Shown: positions 63,101 through 64,000 of the stretch, one piece after another
Layout of the letters: every line of letters starts with the position of its first letter
How positions within the stretch are numbered: the stretch's first letter is position 1
From: Cololabis saira
Taxonomy: Eukaryota; Chordata; Actinopteri; Beloniformes; Belonidae
Length of the DNA: 64,000 nucleotides
NCBI RefSeq assembly: GCF_033807715.1
Contig: NC_084596.1
Location: forward strand, 30,292,879 to 30,356,878
Direction: 5' to 3'
Program-made: the position numbers and the translations under genes
The notes under the pieces: model-generated
The model's database searches: none
The model's input: only the letters and a program-made list of their open reading frames with translations
Told to the model about the DNA's origin: nothing

Positions 63101-63927
63101 CAGTCATAAAGAACCTGAGGCTTAAGGCAATTTTGTGGCAGTATCTGATTGGAAAGGTGTTATATTTTTTATATATTTCATTACCAAGCAAATCCACAAT
63201 TGCTCACATGAGATGACCCTTTTGTAATGGAATTCATTACGTTCGTAATTCCCTCAAAAACATCCCAATCCAATGTGCACAGAAGAGGACACACGCTGAA
63301 GGCTGATTTATGGTTCCGCGTTACACCAACGCAGAGCCTACGGCGAATGCTACGCCGTAGGCTCTGCGTCGATGTAACGCAGCACCATAATTCAGGCTTC
63401 ACTCAACCCCGCTTGGGCATTTTACCAACAGTGTTGTATTCCTGTGGGCCACTCCACACAACTAAACTGCGTTAAAGTTCTATCATTGAAATAAAACCAA
63501 AAAATGATCTCATATTTTTTCAGTACAGAGTAATTCTGAGGAACCGGTTTCGACTAAATCTGAGTCCAGTCAGTACAACCTGTACCAGAACGACCAGTCC
63601 CTATAAAGCTCTAATATGTTATCCATATTAGCTCTACGGCCACGTATCGCAGTTTATTTAGTAGCAGATATATATTTAGGCCGGTGTTAAGCCACTCACG
63701 GACTAATTGTTCCATTAATCTCCATTCTAGTGAGTTGCCGCACATAGGTGAGGTGGTTTCGTTCACCAGATAAACATCACAATAGCGACCGGAGCCGAGC
63801 TGAGTCATGTAATAGTCACGAGAACGGGGACGAGTCAAGTTGCACTTACCCATCGAAAATATCCTTCTGACAGGAGAATTATGAGGAAAGGTATGAAGAA
63901 AGTGCGCATCCCTGCAACGGACGGCAT
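45380..63927 (-). CDS. npc1: NPC1, intracellular cholesterol transporter 1 (25 exons, whole coding span)
   Basis: Twenty-five exons join in frame to 1272 codons plus TAG; human NPC1 is 1278. The protein sits in late endosome and lysosome membranes and, with NPC2, moves cholesterol out of the lumen. In order: signal peptide (residues 1-26), cysteine-rich sterol-binding N-terminal domain (about 27-250), proline-rich linker [11 protein letters not shown], first membrane segment, second membrane segment and middle luminal domain (321-587), sterol-sensing domain (about 612-785) with [17 protein letters not shown], cysteine-rich luminal domain (869-1075), and a last membrane bundle (1076-1245). The tail ends LLNY, versus the lysosomal-sorting LLNF of mammals. 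No frameshift or premature stop was found. Introns range from about 90 bp to 3.2 kb. NPC1-like 1 is less likely, given the close match throughout to NPC1. Confidence 0.97.
45555..45717 (-). CDS. npc1: NPC1 coding exon 24
   Basis: 163 nt. It encodes [20 protein letters not shown] and [20 protein letters not shown], the last membrane helices. Confidence 0.96.
45840..45953 (-). CDS. npc1: NPC1 coding exon 23
   Basis: 114 nt, phase 0 at both ends. It encodes [20 protein letters not shown] then [18 protein letters not shown]. Confidence 0.95.
45954..47008 (-). other. npc1: NPC1 intron 22
   Basis: 1.05 kb without recognisable elements; contains a C/A-rich stretch near 46530. Confidence 0.6.
47009..47240 (-). 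CDS. npc1: NPC1 coding exon 22
   Basis: 232 nt between TTTACAG and GTAAGA. It encodes [20 protein letters not shown] and several membrane helices, including [20 protein letters not shown]. Confidence 0.96.
49250..49348. mobile_element. Short palindromic MITE copy nested in the Harbinger element
   Basis: The arm GCCTGAATTATGCTTCTGCG and the opposite arm, ending GCGGAACC, are related to the palindromic element at 63298-63400 (shared CACACCAACGCAGA and ACGGCGTAG motifs, reverse orientation). This is the third nesting level in NPC1 intron 21. Confidence 0.6.
49825..50064 (-). pseudogene. Remnant Myb/SANT-like Harbinger accessory ORF
   Basis: 79 codons starting [20 protein letters not shown], continuing with [18 protein letters not shown] and a basic tail. 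The pattern (F..E...LVEE.. ...I..KR......I...INAV) fits the DNA-binding protein encoded next to Harbinger transposases. Only the N-terminal part remains. Identification is by motif memory. Confidence 0.5.
50404..50589 (-). CDS. npc1: NPC1 coding exon 21
   Basis: 186 nt. It encodes [20 protein letters not shown] and [20 protein letters not shown]. The donor is GTTTGC, weaker than the others in this gene, and the nested element array starts 92 bp into the intron. Confidence 0.94.
50773..50902 (-). CDS. npc1: NPC1 coding exon 20
   Basis: 130 nt. It encodes [20 protein letters not shown] and [20 protein letters not shown]. The intron before it holds the RTE-like LINE relic. Confidence 0.95.
51485..52447 (+). 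mobile_element. RTE-like LINE relic in NPC1 intron 19
   Basis: Broken frames still read [34 protein letters not shown] and [20 protein letters not shown] of an RTE-type reverse transcriptase. Several frame breaks and a missing catalytic block show it is dead. The 3' end runs into (AAG)n at 52414-52446. Opposite strand to NPC1. Confidence 0.8.
52963..53078 (-). CDS. npc1: NPC1 coding exon 19
   Basis: 116 nt. It encodes [20 protein letters not shown] then [10 protein letters not shown]. Confidence 0.95.
53321..53511 (-). CDS. npc1: NPC1 coding exon 18
   Basis: 191 nt. It encodes [20 protein letters not shown] and [20 protein letters not shown] of the cysteine-rich luminal domain. Confidence 0.95.
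53718..53807 (-). CDS. npc1: NPC1 coding exon 17
   Basis: 90 nt. It encodes [20 protein letters not shown] and [10 protein letters not shown]: a membrane helix and the start of the third luminal domain. Confidence 0.95.
53926..54060 (-). CDS. npc1: NPC1 coding exon 16
   Basis: 135 nt after TTTAAAG. It encodes [20 protein letters not shown] and [20 protein letters not shown], a cytosolic loop with a cysteine cluster. Confidence 0.92.
54061..55065 (-). other. npc1: NPC1 intron 15
   Basis: 1.0 kb, AT-rich, nothing recognised. Confidence 0.6.
55066..55193 (-). CDS. npc1: NPC1 coding exon 15
   Basis: 128 nt. It encodes [20 protein letters not shown] and [20 protein letters not shown], the end of the sterol-sensing domain. 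Confidence 0.95.
55385..55499 (-). CDS. npc1: NPC1 coding exon 14
   Basis: 115 nt. It encodes [20 protein letters not shown] and [19 protein letters not shown], sterol-sensing domain. Confidence 0.95.
55706..55888 (-). CDS. npc1: NPC1 coding exon 13 (sterol-sensing domain core)
   Basis: 183 nt. It encodes [20 protein letters not shown] and [20 protein letters not shown]. The proline of the PITL motif, equivalent to human P691, is kept. Confidence 0.96.
56046..56080 (+). repeat. 35-bp A homopolymer in NPC1 intron 12
   Basis: Uninterrupted A run 42 bp from exon 12 on the intron side; a poly-T on the NPC1 strand. Length is likely to be unreliable in the assembly. Confidence 0.9.
56122..56311 (-). 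CDS. npc1: NPC1 coding exon 12
   Basis: 190 nt. It encodes [20 protein letters not shown], then the first membrane helix of the sterol-sensing domain ([18 protein letters not shown]). Ends RRLL before GTAATA. Confidence 0.95.
56408..56510 (-). CDS. npc1: NPC1 coding exon 11
   Basis: 103 nt. It encodes [20 protein letters not shown] then [14 protein letters not shown]. The donor GTGAGA was chosen because GA joins A TTC of exon 12 to give EFIKFMKNF, as in human. Confidence 0.92.
56511..57926 (-). other. npc1: NPC1 intron 10
   Basis: 1.4 kb; holds the (AAT)n tract. No other element recognised. Confidence 0.6.
57131..57171 (+). repeat. (AAT)n microsatellite in NPC1 intron 10
   Basis: About 13 AAT units. 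Confidence 0.95.
57927..58027 (-). CDS. npc1: NPC1 coding exon 10
   Basis: 101 nt between CCCCAG and GTAAGT. It encodes [20 protein letters not shown] then [13 protein letters not shown]. The junction codon is AGT (Ser), where human has Arg. Confidence 0.95.
58496..58722 (-). CDS. npc1: NPC1 coding exon 9
   Basis: 227 nt. It encodes [20 protein letters not shown] then [12 protein letters not shown] and [13 protein letters not shown] in the middle luminal domain. Confidence 0.96.
58862..59232 (-). CDS. npc1: NPC1 coding exon 8
   Basis: 371 nt, the longest coding exon. It encodes the second membrane segment ([20 protein letters not shown]) and the start of the middle luminal domain with [20 protein letters not shown]. 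Confidence 0.96.
59631..59713 (-). CDS. npc1: NPC1 coding exon 7
   Basis: 83 nt between CCACAG and GTACAG. It encodes a cytosolic segment with [20 protein letters not shown], less conserved than its neighbours. Confidence 0.9.
59826..60075 (-). CDS. npc1: NPC1 coding exon 6
   Basis: 250 nt. It encodes the CSCQDC motif, the proline-rich linker, and the first membrane segment [20 protein letters not shown]. Ends GTWCYR at the cytosolic border. Confidence 0.96.
60175..60342 (-). CDS. npc1: NPC1 coding exon 5
   Basis: 168 nt. It encodes [20 protein letters not shown] and [20 protein letters not shown], then [14 protein letters not shown], close to the human N-terminal domain. Confidence 0.96.
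60620..60765 (-). CDS. npc1: NPC1 coding exon 4
   Basis: 146 nt. It encodes [20 protein letters not shown] then [18 protein letters not shown]. It is about nine residues shorter than human in the loop after the SPQQSQF motif. Confidence 0.95.
61117..61223 (-). CDS. npc1: NPC1 coding exon 3
   Basis: 107 nt. It encodes [20 protein letters not shown] then [16 protein letters not shown], matching the N-terminal domain. Donor GTATGC. Confidence 0.95.
61384..61512 (-). CDS. npc1: NPC1 coding exon 2
   Basis: 129 nt, phase 0 at both ends. It encodes [20 protein letters not shown], the first cysteines of the sterol-binding N-terminal domain, and ends GYELLT before GTACAT. Confidence 0.94.
61513..63849 (-). 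other. npc1: NPC1 intron 1
   Basis: 2.3 kb. Apart from the palindromic MITE at 63298-63400 nothing is recognised. The 136-codon frame at 62133-62543 on the + strand has no family resemblance. Confidence 0.55.
63298..63400. mobile_element. 103-bp palindromic MITE in NPC1 intron 1
   Basis: The ends GAAGGCTGATTTATGGT and ACCATAATTCAGGCTTC are inverted repeats. The centre is GCCTACGGCG-AATGCTA-CGCCGTAGGC. The whole sequence folds into one hairpin. Related sequence occurs at about 49250 and 36361-36400. Confidence 0.75.
63850..63927 (-). CDS. npc1: NPC1 coding exon 1 (signal peptide)
   Basis: 78 nt before GTAAGT. It encodes [20 protein letters not shown] then EGYFRW, a hydrophobic signal peptide. 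A second in-frame ATG at 63909 would give a start at MRTFF; both have G at -3 and C at +4, so the start choice is open by six residues. Confidence 0.88.
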
Positions 63928-64000
63928 GCCTCCTAGTGAAAAGATCGAGGCAAAGTGACAGCTCAGGTAAAGTTTCGCATATGTTGTTGATGATTTCTTC

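Overview
The window is vertebrate nuclear DNA, almost certainly from a ray-finned (teleost) fish. Genes are split into short exons by long introns with GT..AG borders, dinucleotide and tetranucleotide microsatellites are abundant, and the repeats are of fish type: an L1/Tx1-like LINE, L2/Rex-like and RTE-like LINE fragments, a tRNA-derived SINE, and many short hAT, Harbinger, piggyBac and mariner-like MITEs. No tools were available; exon borders were set by reading both strands by eye and requiring that frame and splice sites agree across every junction.

Two complete protein-coding genes are present, tail to tail. CABLES1 (Cdk5 and Abl enzyme substrate 1) is on the + strand: 10 coding exons from the ATG at 9513 to the TAG ending at 37561, 1602 nt, 533 residues. 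NPC1 (NPC intracellular cholesterol transporter 1) is on the - strand: 25 coding exons from the ATG at 63927 down to the TAG at 45380, 3819 nt, 1272 residues. All exon phases join without a break in both genes. The two stop codons are about 7.8 kb apart.

Layout: 1-9.3 kb is upstream intergenic DNA with repeats (an 11-mer tandem array, a GT array, a perfect hairpin, a Penelope-like relic, a LINE with a SINE inserted in its 3' part, and a hAT-like MITE carrying a 400-bp purine tract). 9.4-37.6 kb is CABLES1. Its intron 3 holds a full-length-looking 5.9-kb LINE with an open 1265-codon ORF2 and a 16-bp target-site duplication, and introns 4 and 9 hold five MITEs. 37.6-45.4 kb is the CABLES1 3' region, a 0.93-kb fold-back element with a small ORF in its loop, and the NPC1 3' region. 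45.4-63.9 kb is NPC1. Its intron 21 contains a three-level nest of elements, and its intron 19 contains a dead RTE-like LINE.

The two genes have no known shared pathway: CABLES1 is a cyclin-box adaptor of cyclin-dependent kinases, and NPC1 exports cholesterol from late endosomes and lysosomes. Their linkage matches the human 18q11.2 neighbourhood, although the genes I recall lying between them in human are not visible here. I found no wholly new gene system. The most unusual items are a perfect 36-bp-arm palindrome inside CABLES1 exon 1, the fold-back element with a possible captured exon, the intact LINE ORF2 just upstream of CABLES1 exon 4, and the nested Harbinger-type insertions in NPC1.
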